The position numbers and the translations under genes were made by a program. Below, piece by piece: positions 1 through 9,556 of a stretch of 38,721 bases of DNA. The stretch covers positions 4,418 to 43,138 of the forward strand of contig JABDFK010000015.1 of assembly GCA_013286585.1 (NCBI GenBank). Direction: 5' to 3'. Every line of letters begins with the position of its first letter. Position 1 is the first letter of the stretch. A model generated the notes under the pieces. That model was not told the origin of the DNA and did not search any database. It saw only the letters and a list, made by a program, of their open reading frames with translations. This stretch comes from Deltaproteobacteria bacterium. Lineage in GTDB: Bacteria; Bdellovibrionota; Bdellovibrionia; Bdellovibrionales; Bdellovibrionaceae.

Positions 1-1040
1 TCGAAATGCCGATCGAAATTTTTGCTGAGGTAACTGCCGACGACAATGTCGCCCTTGTCGCTGACGGCCACCGGGAAATCATGTTTAGCGAACGTTTTGA
101 CTGGATACCAGCGGGCTCCGTCGGTGGTGATGAAAATCCCTTGGCTAGAGATCACTCCCCATCGGGGATTGTGCGGGTGAAATGCCACGGACGTAATTTC
201 GCGGGTGAGTAACTGATCGGTCGTCAGACTTCCTTCTTCGTCCTGAGGTTGCCAGGCTTCCGGAGGTTCATCGTGCCAATAGACCGGACCGTGACCCTTG
301 AGTTCACTGACATTCCATTCTCCGGCCTCTTGGCTGTGGATGTGCACGTGATTTTTCAAGCTCAGTGAAAGCTGATCATTTCGGCGAATGACAATTCCTA
401 AATCGGGTTTGGTGATTAAGCCTTTGACCTCGGTCAGTAAAATTCGTTCATTCTGATCGAGGACTAAATGTGAAAGCTCGCGGTAAAGGACTGGCCGCCA
501 TTGATTTTTTTTGGTGAGGGCAAACGCCGCAAAGTCAGCCTTCAGCACCAGGTTGTTGAGATCCAAATATCCACGCAGGGGCTCGTCGTGAAATTTGAAC
601 TCCACCAAGGCCCAGCCCGATTCAATATCCAACAGTTTCAGGGCAGAGAGTGCAGGAATGGATTGCACGATGTCCGAGGTCCACTCAGGCCGGAGTCGTA
701 GAGCACAGGGAATCAGATTTTTAGCTAGGCCCAGGTCATCCATTTTGGGTAGACCCTCGGTGGTCAAAGAGATGGAAAGATCTACGTCACGAGCGATAAA
801 GTCCGAGGAAATCCACATCTGCCGATGGTCTTTGTCGATCAAATAAGTTTTGTCCTTCTCGTGGCGAAGAACATTGTGCTCTAGATCTTTGCGGCCCGCT
901 TGGCCCGAGGGAAACAAGCTCTGCGGACTGCGATAGAAAAAAAGACCGCGTTCGACGATCGCCGAATACGATTGGCAGGACCAAAAGCTCAAGGTCCAGG
1001 TGAGAAGAAGAATAAATCTTTGAAGGCGCATTGGTTTCAT
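1..1040 (-). CDS. Exported protein of unknown function, C-terminus cut by window edge
   Basis: An open frame runs on the minus strand from ATG at 1040 to the left edge with no stop, so about 346 codons are visible and the C-terminus is missing. A second in-frame ATG at 1031 is equally possible as the start. The N-terminus (MKPMRLQRFILL, then a hydrophobic stretch ending near SCQSYSA) looks like a signal peptide; no convincing lipobox was seen. The visible C-terminal part contains a segment around GIFITTDGARWYPV that resembles a BNR/Asp-box or photosystem-assembly-like beta-propeller blade, but one blade is weak evidence. It is divergent from the barrel gene at 1097. I do not recognise the family; export to the periplasm or surface is inferred from the leader only. 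Confidence 0.75.
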   Translation of the reverse strand, partial: MKPMRLQRFILLLTWTLSFWSCQSYSAIVERGLFFYRSPQSLFPSGQAGRKDLEHNVLRHEKDKTYLIDKDHRQMWISSDFIARDVDLSISLTTEGLPKMDDLGLAKNLIPCALRLRPEWTSDIVQSIPALSALKLLDIESGWALVEFKFHDEPLRGYLDLNNLVLKADFAAFALTKKNQWRPVLYRELSHLVLDQNERILLTEVKGLITKPDLGIVIRRNDQLSLSLKNHVHIHSQEAGEWNVSELKGHGPVYWHDEPPEAWQPQDEEGSLTTDQLLTREITSVAFHPHNPRWGVISSQGIFITTDGARWYPVKTFAKHDFPVAVSDKGDIVVGSYLSKNFDRHF

Positions 1041-1096
1041 TATCAATGAAGAAAATTTGAATGTCCAAGACGAGCCACGCGTGTTAGGCTTTTTGT

Positions 1097-2158
1097 GTGA
1101 CCACCTCAAAGCGAACGCTTTTCATTCTGTGGATTTTGTGGCTGGCGACCTCGACTTCAGTCAAGGCAGAGGTCAGTGAAACCCTGGGCACCTTTAGATT
1201 CTCTGAATTTTCTTTGAAACCACTTTTGCATGTGCAGGAAGAAACAGGCAGCGCCTTTTCTCTGCAAACCACTTATTTAGGATTTGAATGGAAGCGCGAT
1301 GAAAATCTGCGGGGACAATTGCTGCTGGGAAGCAGTGACATGATTCAGCCGGCGGTATGGTTCAGTCCGACGACGACTCCGGCTTTTGGAATCATCGAAG
1401 CCTATCTTGAGGGCAAGAGTCTGTTCGGGGATTTTCGCGCGGGCTTAGTCAATTTACAAATGGGCTATGAGGGTGCTGTACCAGAGTGGGCATGGGTACT
1501 ACCACAGACCCACTTTCATCAGCTGGGCTGGATGATTCACCGGGATTTTGGTTTTCAATTCCATTTTGCCACCTATCCGTTCACCACCGTCATGACCGTA
1601 TCGAACGGCGAGTCCACGATGACCAATCCGGACAATCAGTTCTGGTACAGTGCCTTGTGGGAAGTCAAAAACTCTAGCGGCTTGGGAATTCTAGCGACGG
1701 GACAAGTAGGGCAGACGACCTCATTGTCCACGGGCGGCAGCACTCCTTCGCTGGCGGCCAGCAAGTATAATTTTGTCTTCAATCCTGCACTCAATGCGAA
1801 GATCCGTGTGGGTTCTGTTTCAGTGTTTAAAGACGACGGAAAATCTTTATATTTGCTAGAGGCGGGCTCTGGCGATATCGTCCAGAACTCATTTTCCAAT
1901 TCCTTTGCCTTTGCCCACCTAGATTTAGCCTTCCACTTGGGCGGCGATTTGCAGCTGCTGATGCGCTACGAGCAGGATCAGCCCAATATGTCCGATTACA
2001 CATCGGTGATTAAATCTTCATCACTGGGTTTGATGGCGACCTCGAAAGATCGTCTGCAGAGTTTCACCTTGTTTGGCACCGTGAATCAGCTTTATTCTCA
2101 GTTTCCAGACAATGAGGTGCAGTTGATCTTCCGGCTGAACTCGAGATATTTAGACTAA
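1097..2158 (+). CDS. Probable outer-membrane beta-barrel protein, unknown function
   Basis: 353 aa starting at GTG (1097); no ATG lies before the signal peptide, and there is no strong ribosome site. Residues 1-24 form a signal peptide (TSKR, a hydrophobic core, then SVKAE). The rest has no obvious globular domain. It shows alternating aromatic/polar beta strands with Gly turns and ends in the charged/aromatic stretch RLNSRYLD, which resembles a porin-like or DUF-type barrel. No catalytic motif was seen. It lies 10 bases upstream of ddl on the same strand and is probably cotranscribed with it. The product is inferred from composition; a periplasmic beta-rich protein is the alternative. Confidence 0.7.
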   Translation: MTTSKRTLFILWILWLATSTSVKAEVSETLGTFRFSEFSLKPLLHVQEETGSAFSLQTTYLGFEWKRDENLRGQLLLGSSDMIQPAVWFSPTTTPAFGIIEAYLEGKSLFGDFRAGLVNLQMGYEGAVPEWAWVLPQTHFHQLGWMIHRDFGFQFHFATYPFTTVMTVSNGESTMTNPDNQFWYSALWEVKNSSGLGILATGQVGQTTSLSTGGSTPSLAASKYNFVFNPALNAKIRVGSVSVFKDDGKSLYLLEAGSGDIVQNSFSNSFAFAHLDLAFHLGGDLQLLMRYEQDQPNMSDYTSVIKSSSLGLMATSKDRLQSFTLFGTVNQLYSQFPDNEVQLIFRLNSRYLD

Positions 2159-2168
2159 GGAAAATAGT

Positions 2169-3302
2169 ATGGCGAAAATCAAAGTGGGAATTATTTTTGG
2201 TGGCAAGTCCGGCGAACACGAGGTCAGCATCGTTTCCGCCACTTCTGTTTTTCGTGCTTTGGATAAATCCAAGTACGAAGTGACCATGATCGGAATCGAC
2301 AAAACCGGCCGTTGGACACTGCCGGATCCCAAGTCGCTGCTAGAGCATCAAAGTGTTCCGCGCCTGTTGAAGCTCAACAAAGAGCAACAGACCGTCAGTT
2401 TCCTTCCCTTCGAAGCTAAAAATCAGTTGTTGCCGATGACGGGTGCAGCGAATCCCTTGCAGCAGGTTCAAGGCCAGAGTTTCGACGTGATCCTTCCCAT
2501 TCTGCACGGAACCTACGGAGAGGACGGCACGATACAAGGTCTGTTCGAGCTAGCCAACATTCCGTATGTGGGCTCGGGTGTTTTGGGCTCTTCCTTGGGG
2601 ATGGATAAAGATGCTTCGAAAAGATTATTTCAATCGGCCGGAATTCCTGTCGTGCCGTGGAAAACTTTGCGCAAGCATGAGTACAAAAGCTCCAAAAAAA
2701 CCATCTTGGACCAGTTAGAAAAAGAATTTTCCTATCCCTATTTTGTGAAACCCGCCAATATGGGATCCTCTGTGGGAGTTCACAAAGTCAAATCCAGAGA
2801 AGAAGCCCAGGGCAAATTGGATGATGCCTTTTCTTACGATTTGAAAATCTTGGTCGAAAAAGCTGTGGCTGCTCGTGAGCTGGAAGTCTCTATTTTGGGA
2901 AACCACCACCCCAAAGCTAGCATCGTCGGTGAAATCGTTCCCACCCACGAATTTTATTCCTACCAAGCCAAATATCTGGACGAAAACGGAGCCGAACTTA
3001 AAATTCCGGCAGTGGGACTGTCTCCGCAGCAGATCACGCAAGTGCAAGAACTGGCAGTGAGGGCATTTTTATCCCTAGAGTGTCGCGGGCTCGCGCGGGT
3101 GGATTTCTTTTTGGACAAAAATACCAATGAATTGTATCTCAACGAGATCAACACCATTCCCGGCTTTACCAGCATCAGCATGTATCCCAAGCTCTGGGAG
3201 GCCAGTGGTTTGCCCTACAATCAACTGCTGGACGAGCTCATTCGTTTGGCCATCGAATATCACCAAGAAAAGAACGAACTTAAGACCTCTTTTGAGGCCT
3301 AA
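2169..3302 (+). CDS. ddl: D-alanine--D-alanine ligase
   Basis: 377 aa, ATG start preceded by AAGGAA. It joins two D-Ala molecules with ATP for peptidoglycan precursor synthesis in the cytoplasm. The N-terminal motif GGKSGEHEVSIVSA, the central LHGTYGEDGTIQG, the ATP-grasp region (YFVKPANMGSSVGV) and the C-terminal metal/substrate segment (ARVDFF and NEINTIPGFTSISMYP) are all present in order. The tyrosine-containing FYSYQAKY segment matches the D-Ala-specific enzymes rather than the D-lactate ligases. Length fits the longer Ddl subgroup. It is followed after about 70 bases by the acyl-CoA genes, with no obvious terminator between, so it may share their transcript even though the pathways differ. 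Confidence 0.97.
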   Translation: MAKIKVGIIFGGKSGEHEVSIVSATSVFRALDKSKYEVTMIGIDKTGRWTLPDPKSLLEHQSVPRLLKLNKEQQTVSFLPFEAKNQLLPMTGAANPLQQVQGQSFDVILPILHGTYGEDGTIQGLFELANIPYVGSGVLGSSLGMDKDASKRLFQSAGIPVVPWKTLRKHEYKSSKKTILDQLEKEFSYPYFVKPANMGSSVGVHKVKSREEAQGKLDDAFSYDLKILVEKAVAARELEVSILGNHHPKASIVGEIVPTHEFYSYQAKYLDENGAELKIPAVGLSPQQITQVQELAVRAFLSLECRGLARVDFFLDKNTNELYLNEINTIPGFTSISMYPKLWEASGLPYNQLLDELIRLAIEYHQEKNELKTSFEA

Positions 3303-3371
3303 GGCGACACATATAGCCGTGACTCAGCACGTTCCCTATGGGAAAAATTAGATCCTATAAGGAGAGTCATA

Positions 3372-4238
3372 ATGTCATCATCTGCAGAGAAAATTCGTCT
3401 GGTGGGAGTGGTCGGTTCGGGTCAGATGGGCAATGGTATTGCCCAAGTGGCCGCCAGTTTCGGCTTTGACGTGGTGATGACCGATATCTCTGAGACTGCC
3501 GTGCAAAAAGGTCTGCAGACCATCAGCGGAAGCCTGGATCGTCTGATCAAAAAAGCCACCATCACTGAAGATCAAAAACGCCAAGTGCTTTCGCGCATCA
3601 AAACCTCCGTCGGTGCTTCAGGCCTAAAAGATGCTGATATCGTGATTGAAGCCGCCACCGAAAATTTGGATCTGAAACTGAAAATCTTCGCAGAGCTAGA
3701 TCAAGTGGCGAAGCCTTCAGCGATTCTAGCCAGCAACACATCATCTATTTCTATCACCAAGATTGCGTCGGTGACGAAGCGACCAACACAAGTGGTGGGC
3801 ATGCACTTTATGAATCCAGTGCCATTGATGAAATTGGTCGAAGGCATTCGCGGTCTGCAAACCTCCGACGAAACTTTTCAAGCGACCAAAGCCATGGCCG
3901 AAAAAATGGAAAAAGTTTTTGTCGAAAGTGTTAAGGACATGCCTGGTTTTATCGTCAATCGCATCCTGATGCCGATGATCAACGAGGCCGTGTACACTCT
4001 TCATGAGGGCATCGCCAGTGTGGAGTCCATCGACAACGCCATGAAGCTGGGCACTAACCAACCCATGGGTCCGCTGACCTTGGCCGACTTCATCGGTCTT
4101 GATACCTGCTTGGCCATCATGAATGTTTTGCACGACGGTCTGGGTGATTCGAAATATCGTCCGTGTCCCTTATTGACTAAATATGTTGAGGCCGGTTGGC
4201 TGGGACGCAAATCGGGCCGCGGATTTTACAAATATTAA
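3372..4238 (+). CDS. hbd: 3-hydroxybutyryl-CoA dehydrogenase
   Basis: 288 aa, ATG with a clear AAGGAG 7 bases upstream. It oxidises or reduces 3-hydroxyacyl-CoA/acetoacetyl-CoA with NAD(P). The N-terminal Rossmann motif VVGSGQMGNGIAQ, the NTSSISIT segment, the catalytic-histidine region GMHFMNPVPLMKLVE and the C-terminal helical domain (PGFIVNRILMPMINEA, ending GRKSGRGFYKY) make this a complete short 3HCDH-family enzyme. The length is typical of the stand-alone Hbd/PaaH type rather than the fused FadB type. It is followed immediately by an enoyl-CoA hydratase and icmF, which supports a role in short-chain acyl-CoA interconversion; direction (degradation or synthesis) cannot be told from sequence. 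Confidence 0.95.
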   Translation: MSSSAEKIRLVGVVGSGQMGNGIAQVAASFGFDVVMTDISETAVQKGLQTISGSLDRLIKKATITEDQKRQVLSRIKTSVGASGLKDADIVIEAATENLDLKLKIFAELDQVAKPSAILASNTSSISITKIASVTKRPTQVVGMHFMNPVPLMKLVEGIRGLQTSDETFQATKAMAEKMEKVFVESVKDMPGFIVNRILMPMINEAVYTLHEGIASVESIDNAMKLGTNQPMGPLTLADFIGLDTCLAIMNVLHDGLGDSKYRPCPLLTKYVEAGWLGRKSGRGFYKY

Positions 4239-4253
4239 TTTCGGGAGTTGTCC

Positions 4254-5042
4254 GTGAATTTTCAAACCATCGAACTAAAAAATGAAGCCGCCGTCTGGTT
4301 GATCACCATCCACCGACCGCAGGCGATGAATGCGCTGAATTCACAGGTGCTCAAAGAGCTGGGTGAAGCTCTGGATCTTTTGTCGGCGAAAAATTTTTCC
4401 GAATGCCGCTGTGTCGTGCTCACCGGTGCCGGAGAAAAATCTTTTGTCGCTGGCGCTGATATTAAGGAACTCAATACTCTGAATGCGGTTTCCGGAAAAG
4501 AATTCGCGCTGTCGGGACAAAATTTATTTCGTCGATTTGAAAAACTGCAAGTTCCGGTCATCGCCGCCGTCAATGGATTTTGTCTAGGCGGTGGTTTGGA
4601 ATTGGCGCTAGCCTGCGATTTTATTTTCGCCTCTGAAAATGCTAGGCTTGGCCTTCCTGAAGTCACCCTTGGTTTGATTCCAGGTTTTGGCGGCACCGTG
4701 CGCTTGAGCCGCCGAGTGGGAATGGCGAAGGCTAAAGAAATGATTTTCTCTGGTGATTTTGTCGATGCTAAGGAAGCTTTGGCCATCGGCCTTGCCAACA
4801 AAGTGACTTCCTTGGCAGAGCTCATGCCAGCGACATTGAAACTGGCAAACACTATTGCCAGTCGCGGTTCGATTGCCGTGCAAAAAGCAAAATCCTCGGT
4901 CATGCTAGCGTACGACCAAACGCTGGACGAAGGCATGCGCACCGAGGCTGAACATTTCTCTGAACTATTTGCGACCCACGATTTCAAAGAGGGCACTTCG
5001 GCCTTCGTTGAAAAACGAAAACCCAACTTCAAGGGGCAGTAG
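4254..5042 (+). CDS. Enoyl-CoA hydratase (crotonase family)
   Basis: Hydrates 2-enoyl-CoA to 3-hydroxyacyl-CoA, the step adjoining the dehydrogenase upstream. The start is placed at GTG 4254 because GGGAG (4243-4247) lies six bases before it; the in-frame TTG at 4248 directly abuts that site and is less likely. The frame is 262 aa from this start. Crotonase features are visible: the oxyanion-hole segments FVAGADIKEL and CLGGGLELALACD, and the catalytic-Glu segment LPEVTLGLIPGFGGT. The C-terminus ends EKRKPNF, as in many short-chain hydratases. Its stop is contiguous with the icmF GTG start, pointing to translational coupling. Exact chain-length preference is not readable from sequence. Confidence 0.93.
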   Translation: MNFQTIELKNEAAVWLITIHRPQAMNALNSQVLKELGEALDLLSAKNFSECRCVVLTGAGEKSFVAGADIKELNTLNAVSGKEFALSGQNLFRRFEKLQVPVIAAVNGFCLGGGLELALACDFIFASENARLGLPEVTLGLIPGFGGTVRLSRRVGMAKAKEMIFSGDFVDAKEALAIGLANKVTSLAELMPATLKLANTIASRGSIAVQKAKSSVMLAYDQTLDEGMRTEAEHFSELFATHDFKEGTSAFVEKRKPNFKGQ

Positions 5043-8000
5043 GTGAGACACAAACCCAAGCATCCCATTCGAGTGGTCACCGCAGCATCGCTGTTCGATG
5101 GACACGACGCCAGCATCAACATGATCCGGCGTCTGTTACAAGAGGCTGGCGCCGAGGTCATTCACTTGGGCCACAATCGCTCGGTGGCGGACGTGGTTCG
5201 CGCCGTTCTTCAAGAGGGAGCACAAGGTGTGTGCGTGTCGTCCTACCAGGGCGGCCATATGGAATATTTCAAGTACATGCGCGACCTGCTCAATGAGGTG
5301 GGCGCCAAAGACGTGAAAATTTTCGGCGGTGGCGGTGGCGTCATCATTCACGAAGAAAAGAAAGAACTGGAAAACTACGGAATCTCGCAGATCTTTCATC
5401 CGGATGACGGCCGAAGATTGGGCCTAGAGGGCATGATCGATATGATCATGGTGGCCTGTGACTTTGATCCGGTAGAAAACAAGGGCAAAGTACTTCCGAC
5501 ATCTTCGGAAATTCCCGACCGAGAACTGGGACTTTTAATTTCTAAGGTGGAAAACAGCAGCGAGCCCGCGGGAGAACAGTCCGCAGTGGAATTCGCCAAT
5601 AAATTAAATCTGGAAACCTTCGGACTTAGCAGTTTTTTGAATCAGCGAAAACAAGCGCCGCTAGTGCTAGGAATTACTGGAACGGGCGGGGCAGGCAAAT
5701 CGTCCCTGATCGACGAGTTGATCCAAAGATTTCTGAACGCCTACCCTGGGAAAAAAGCAGCGGTGGTCTGTGTGGATCCGTCCAAACGTAAAACTGGCGG
5801 CTCTCTGCTGGGCGATCGCATTCGTATGAACAGCTTATCCAGGTCCCGAGTGTTCATGCGTTCTTTAGCTTCGCGTGGAAGCGGCAAAGAGATCGCTGAA
5901 AAGCTGCCGGTGGTCTTGGAAGTTTTGAAAAAATTGGATTTTGACCTGATCATCGCAGAGACCTCGGGTATCGGTCAGGGCAATGTGGCCATCACAGAAG
6001 TCAGTGATCTAGCGATGTACGTGATGACCTCTGATTTCGGAGCCCAATCACAGTTAGAGAAAATCGATATGATCGATTTTGCCGACTTGATCGCCGTCAA
6101 CAAAGCGGATCGCCGTGGTGCACAGGATGCCATTCGCGATGTTTCCAAGCAGTACCGCCGCTCGCGCAAGATCTTCGATCAGAATGTTCCGGTGCCTGTG
6201 TTTTTAACTCAGGCCAGCCAGTTCAATGATTTGGGTGTGAATCAGTTATTTTTCAAATTGACCGAAACTCTAGAAGCCAAAGAGCCAAAGGTTTGGGCCC
6301 TCAGTGACGAGTACCGCAAGTCAGTGCTGTCGGCGGAAGAGCACATCATCATTCCTACCGATCGACAAAACTATCTGGCAGAGATCACGGCTTCCGTGCG
6401 CAAATACAAAAAACGTTCTGAAGATCTGGCTGAAAAGGCCTCACAAATTAGCGCCATCAGAAAAATCCGTCAGATTTTAAAGTCCAGTTCCGCAGAGCTC
6501 ACTGAAATCGAACAAAAATTAGCGGCAGAATTCACGGCGGCGGAATTACAAGATTTGGAAAAATTTGAAGATTTGCAGAAGCGATATTCCGGCGATGATT
6601 TGGTTTTCAATGTTCGAGGCAAAGAGAATCGCCAAACACTGACCAGGCAAAGTCTAAGCGGCACCAAAATTCGTCGAGTGGTCGTGCCCAAGTTCAAGGA
6701 CTGGGGTGATCGCTTTCGCTATCTGAAGTTGGAAAACGTTCCCGGAGAATTCCCCTACACCGCGGGAGTTTTCCCGCTCAAGCGCCAAGATGAAGACCCT
6801 AAGCGCATGTTCGCCGGCGAAGGCCCACCCGAACGCACCAATCAACGATTCCATTATCTCTGCAAGGGTGAGCCCGCGCAACGACTGTCCACAGCCTTTG
6901 ACAGCGTGACCTTATATGGGCAGGATCCCAACCTGCGGCCGGATATTTTCGGTAAGGTCGGCGAATCGGGCGTCAGCGTATGCACGCTGGAAGACATGAA
7001 AAAACTCTACGCGGGATTTGATTTGTGCTCTCCGAACACCTCAGTCAGCATGACCATCAATGGCCCTGCACCCATGATTCTGGCCTTCTTCTTCAACACG
7101 GCCATCGATCAGCAATTGGCGAAGAAAGAAAAAGAGCTGGGCCGAAAACTAACGGCCCAAGAACAGGAAGAAATAAAAGCCTGGACCATGCAACAGGTGC
7201 GCGGCACCGTGCAAGCCGATATTTTGAAAGAGGATCAGGGACAGAACACCTGCATTTTCTCTATACAGTTTGCGCTCAAAATGATGGGTGACATTCAAAA
7301 GTATTTCACCGATCACGGAGTGCGCAATTTCTATTCGGTGTCGATCTCTGGCTATCATATCGCAGAAGCTGGAGCCAATCCCATCAGTCAATTGGCCTTC
7401 ACTCTTTCAAACGGTTTCACCTTCGTCGAATATTACTTAGCACGTGGCATGAAGATCGACGAGTTCGCAGCCAATCTGTCCTTCTTTTTCTCCAACGGTT
7501 TGGATCCCGAATATTCAGCACTGGGCCGAGTGGCCAGACGCATTTGGGCCATTGCGGTTCGCGATCTCTACAAAGGCAACGAGCGCTCACAGAAATTGAA
7601 GTATCACATCCAAACCAGCGGTCGTTCACTGCACGCACAGGAAATAGACTTCAATGATATTCGCACAACGCTGCAAGCGTTGATCGCGATCTACGACAAC
7701 TGCAACAGCCTGCACACCAACGCTTACGATGAGGCCATCACGACTCCCACGGAAGAGTCCGTGCGCCGAGCGATGGCGATTCAGCTGATCATCAATAAAG
7801 AGTTTGGCATGACCATGAATGAAAACCCCATGCAGGGATCTTATTTCATGGAAGAGCTCACAGATCTTCTCGAAGAAGCGGTGCTGGAAGTGTTCCTGCG
7901 CCTCAATGAACGGGGCGGGGTGCTTGGAGCCATGGAAACCCAATATCAGCGCTCTAAAATCCAAGAAGAGTCCATGCAATACGAACATCTGAAACACAGC

Positions 8001-8309
8001 GGAGCTTTGCCGGTGATCGGTGTGAACACCTACATCAACCCCAAGACGTTGGCCCAGGATTATGTACCACCAAAAATCGAAATGGCCCGCGCCAGTTACG
8101 AAGAGAAAAATTTCCAACTGAAAAACTGCGAAGTCTTCAAGGGTCAGAATTCCAAACAGTCCGCTGAAGAATTGCGAAAACTGAAGTTGGCAGCCCTGCA
8201 AGGCAAGAATATTTTCGAAGCCCTGATGTCGGCGGCTAGACACTGCACTCTGGGACAGATGAGTGAAGCACTCTACGAAGTCGGCGGCCAGTACCGCCGG
8301 AATTTGTAG
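5043..8309 (+). CDS. icmF: Fused isobutyryl-CoA mutase (B12 domain, GTPase and mutase in one chain)
   Basis: 1088 aa, GTG start directly after the hydratase stop. Interconverts isobutyryl-CoA and n-butyryl-CoA with adenosylcobalamin. Domains in order: B12-binding (residues about 9-140, DGHDAS with H21 as presumed cobalt ligand, and a FGGGGG turn); MeaB-like G3E GTPase (P-loop G213-S221, NKAD at 353-356); linker; catalytic TIM barrel from about 560 (PYTAGVFP, MFAGEGPPERTNQRFHYL, FDLCSPNTSVSMTINGPAP). The AGVFP and DQGQNTCIFS segments match IcmF rather than methylmalonyl-CoA mutase, which has TRGPY and a different loop; this substrate call rests on recalled family patterns. Length is as expected for IcmF, with no truncation. 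Convergent with the DUF1501 gene, only one base apart. Confidence 0.95.
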   Translation: MRHKPKHPIRVVTAASLFDGHDASINMIRRLLQEAGAEVIHLGHNRSVADVVRAVLQEGAQGVCVSSYQGGHMEYFKYMRDLLNEVGAKDVKIFGGGGGVIIHEEKKELENYGISQIFHPDDGRRLGLEGMIDMIMVACDFDPVENKGKVLPTSSEIPDRELGLLISKVENSSEPAGEQSAVEFANKLNLETFGLSSFLNQRKQAPLVLGITGTGGAGKSSLIDELIQRFLNAYPGKKAAVVCVDPSKRKTGGSLLGDRIRMNSLSRSRVFMRSLASRGSGKEIAEKLPVVLEVLKKLDFDLIIAETSGIGQGNVAITEVSDLAMYVMTSDFGAQSQLEKIDMIDFADLIAVNKADRRGAQDAIRDVSKQYRRSRKIFDQNVPVPVFLTQASQFNDLGVNQLFFKLTETLEAKEPKVWALSDEYRKSVLSAEEHIIIPTDRQNYLAEITASVRKYKKRSEDLAEKASQISAIRKIRQILKSSSAELTEIEQKLAAEFTAAELQDLEKFEDLQKRYSGDDLVFNVRGKENRQTLTRQSLSGTKIRRVVVPKFKDWGDRFRYLKLENVPGEFPYTAGVFPLKRQDEDPKRMFAGEGPPERTNQRFHYLCKGEPAQRLSTAFDSVTLYGQDPNLRPDIFGKVGESGVSVCTLEDMKKLYAGFDLCSPNTSVSMTINGPAPMILAFFFNTAIDQQLAKKEKELGRKLTAQEQEEIKAWTMQQVRGTVQADILKEDQGQNTCIFSIQFALKMMGDIQKYFTDHGVRNFYSVSISGYHIAEAGANPISQLAFTLSNGFTFVEYYLARGMKIDEFAANLSFFFSNGLDPEYSALGRVARRIWAIAVRDLYKGNERSQKLKYHIQTSGRSLHAQEIDFNDIRTTLQALIAIYDNCNSLHTNAYDEAITTPTEESVRRAMAIQLIINKEFGMTMNENPMQGSYFMEELTDLLEEAVLEVFLRLNERGGVLGAMETQYQRSKIQEESMQYEHLKHSGALPVIGVNTYINPKTLAQDYVPPKIEMARASYEEKNFQLKNCEVFKGQNSKQSAEELRKLKLAALQGKNIFEALMSAARHCTLGQMSEALYEVGGQYRRNL

Positions 8310-8310
8310 A

Positions 8311-9543
8311 TTATTTCAGGATCGAAGTTAAGATCGGCGCCTTACCTAGAGAAGGCGCGACACTACCAGGATCAACGCCCAAAGTTTTAAATAGAGTTGC
8401 GACGACACTTTCTGGTCGCAAGATAAAGGCATTTTCTAAGGTGTTCACTGGCTGAAAAGTCACGGTGTCCAAGGGCGTGGCTGCTAGGAACGGAGTTCCC
8501 GAGGGGCTGGTTTTTCGATCAACGAGATGAGCCGCGCCAATCACGCCGGGCTTCATATGAGGGCTGATGACAATGACCGAGTTGGATTTTGGATTGTGGT
8601 CCTTGCCTTGGGAGGTATTCAGCGCTGGGGTGCGGGTGAACTCAGAGGTGATATAAACCGTGGTGCTATCTAAAACGGAAGTTCCATTTCCATTCGAAGT
8701 GGATGCCATCACATCCAAGATCTGAGAGATCTTTTCAAAGGTGCTGGTCAATGCGCTCAGATGATTCTTAGGATGGGAGGTGTGGGTGTCCAAATTAAGT
8801 CCGTCCAGAGAGATATAGCCGGAGTGTGAAACTCCACTGGCGAAAGCGGCCGCCATGATTTCCTGGTCGGTCAGAGGGCCTCCGCTCGGTCTTGAGCTAA
8901 GTATTTGGTCCAATTTAGTATTGAAAGCGGCGATCATATCCTGATTGTTGTTCAACTGAAGCTTGTCATTCATGAGATCTGTGGACTGTGCATCTGGAGT
9001 GATCCAGAATTTTTGCGGGGTCATCCGTTGAAACGAACGGGTGTTGACGATCATCGGTTTTTCCGTACCGACTTGAATGGTGCTATTGGCGAAAATTCCA
9101 AAAACGGAATTTTTTAATTTTTTGTCGATCTCCACATTCATCTCGCCCAATTTTCCCTGACCATTTCCTGAGGCGACATAAAGGCCGGCAGAATCGTGAC
9201 CGGGTTCACTGACGTTGACCAGTAATCCGTTGATCACAGTCATAGAGTTCAAATATTTTTTGATGGAACTCATTCCTGGTCCATAAAGTGCGCCATTGGA
9301 GGAAATTAAATCCGATTTTCTGTACTCGACAAAGTAGTCGGTGGGATCAGGAAGTGCATCTTGGGTCCACGGATCCATACATAGTGACGTATCCCATCCA
9401 CCGTGAACACGAATCAGTAAGAAATTTTCCGGAGTTGTGGCCTGTGCCATCGCTTTTTGCAGCAAGAAAGGATGAATCATGCTTCCGGCAAGGGTCCAGC
9501 CACCCAGTTTCAGCGATGAAGTGATAAAATTTCTTCGATCCAT
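8311..9543 (-). CDS. DUF1501 family exported protein (Tat-type leader)
   Basis: 410 aa. The N-terminus MDRRNFITSSLKLGG followed by a hydrophobic stretch ending QKAMAQA is a twin-arginine-type leader, suggesting folded export to the periplasm or beyond. The region from about 40 on shows DUF1501 features: LIRVHGGWDTSLCMDP near the N-terminus, and SEFTRTPALN followed by KDHNPKSNSVIVISP toward the C-terminus. The family belongs to the alkaline-phosphatase/sulfatase-like fold, but its reaction is unknown. A ribosome site (AAAGAGAG) precedes the ATG. It is the last gene of a four-gene minus-strand cluster with a two-CxxCH protein, the usual company for DUF1501 in other bacteria. Confidence 0.88.
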   Translation of the reverse strand: MDRRNFITSSLKLGGWTLAGSMIHPFLLQKAMAQATTPENFLLIRVHGGWDTSLCMDPWTQDALPDPTDYFVEYRKSDLISSNGALYGPGMSSIKKYLNSMTVINGLLVNVSEPGHDSAGLYVASGNGQGKLGEMNVEIDKKLKNSVFGIFANSTIQVGTEKPMIVNTRSFQRMTPQKFWITPDAQSTDLMNDKLQLNNNQDMIAAFNTKLDQILSSRPSGGPLTDQEIMAAAFASGVSHSGYISLDGLNLDTHTSHPKNHLSALTSTFEKISQILDVMASTSNGNGTSVLDSTTVYITSEFTRTPALNTSQGKDHNPKSNSVIVISPHMKPGVIGAAHLVDRKTSPSGTPFLAATPLDTVTFQPVNTLENAFILRPESVVATLFKTLGVDPGSVAPSLGKAPILTSILK

Positions 9544-9556
9544 GTGGCTCTCTTTT

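Noticed and set aside
787..1068. Minus-strand open frame overlapping the partial first gene
   Set aside because: It is in another frame of the better-supported exported protein at 1-1040.
4262..5161. Long minus-strand open frame over the hydratase gene
   Set aside because: It is the antisense shadow of a clear crotonase; no family features or ribosome site.
7626..8243. Minus-strand open frame inside icmF
   Set aside because: Antisense to the conserved mutase domain; composition is typical of a shadow frame.
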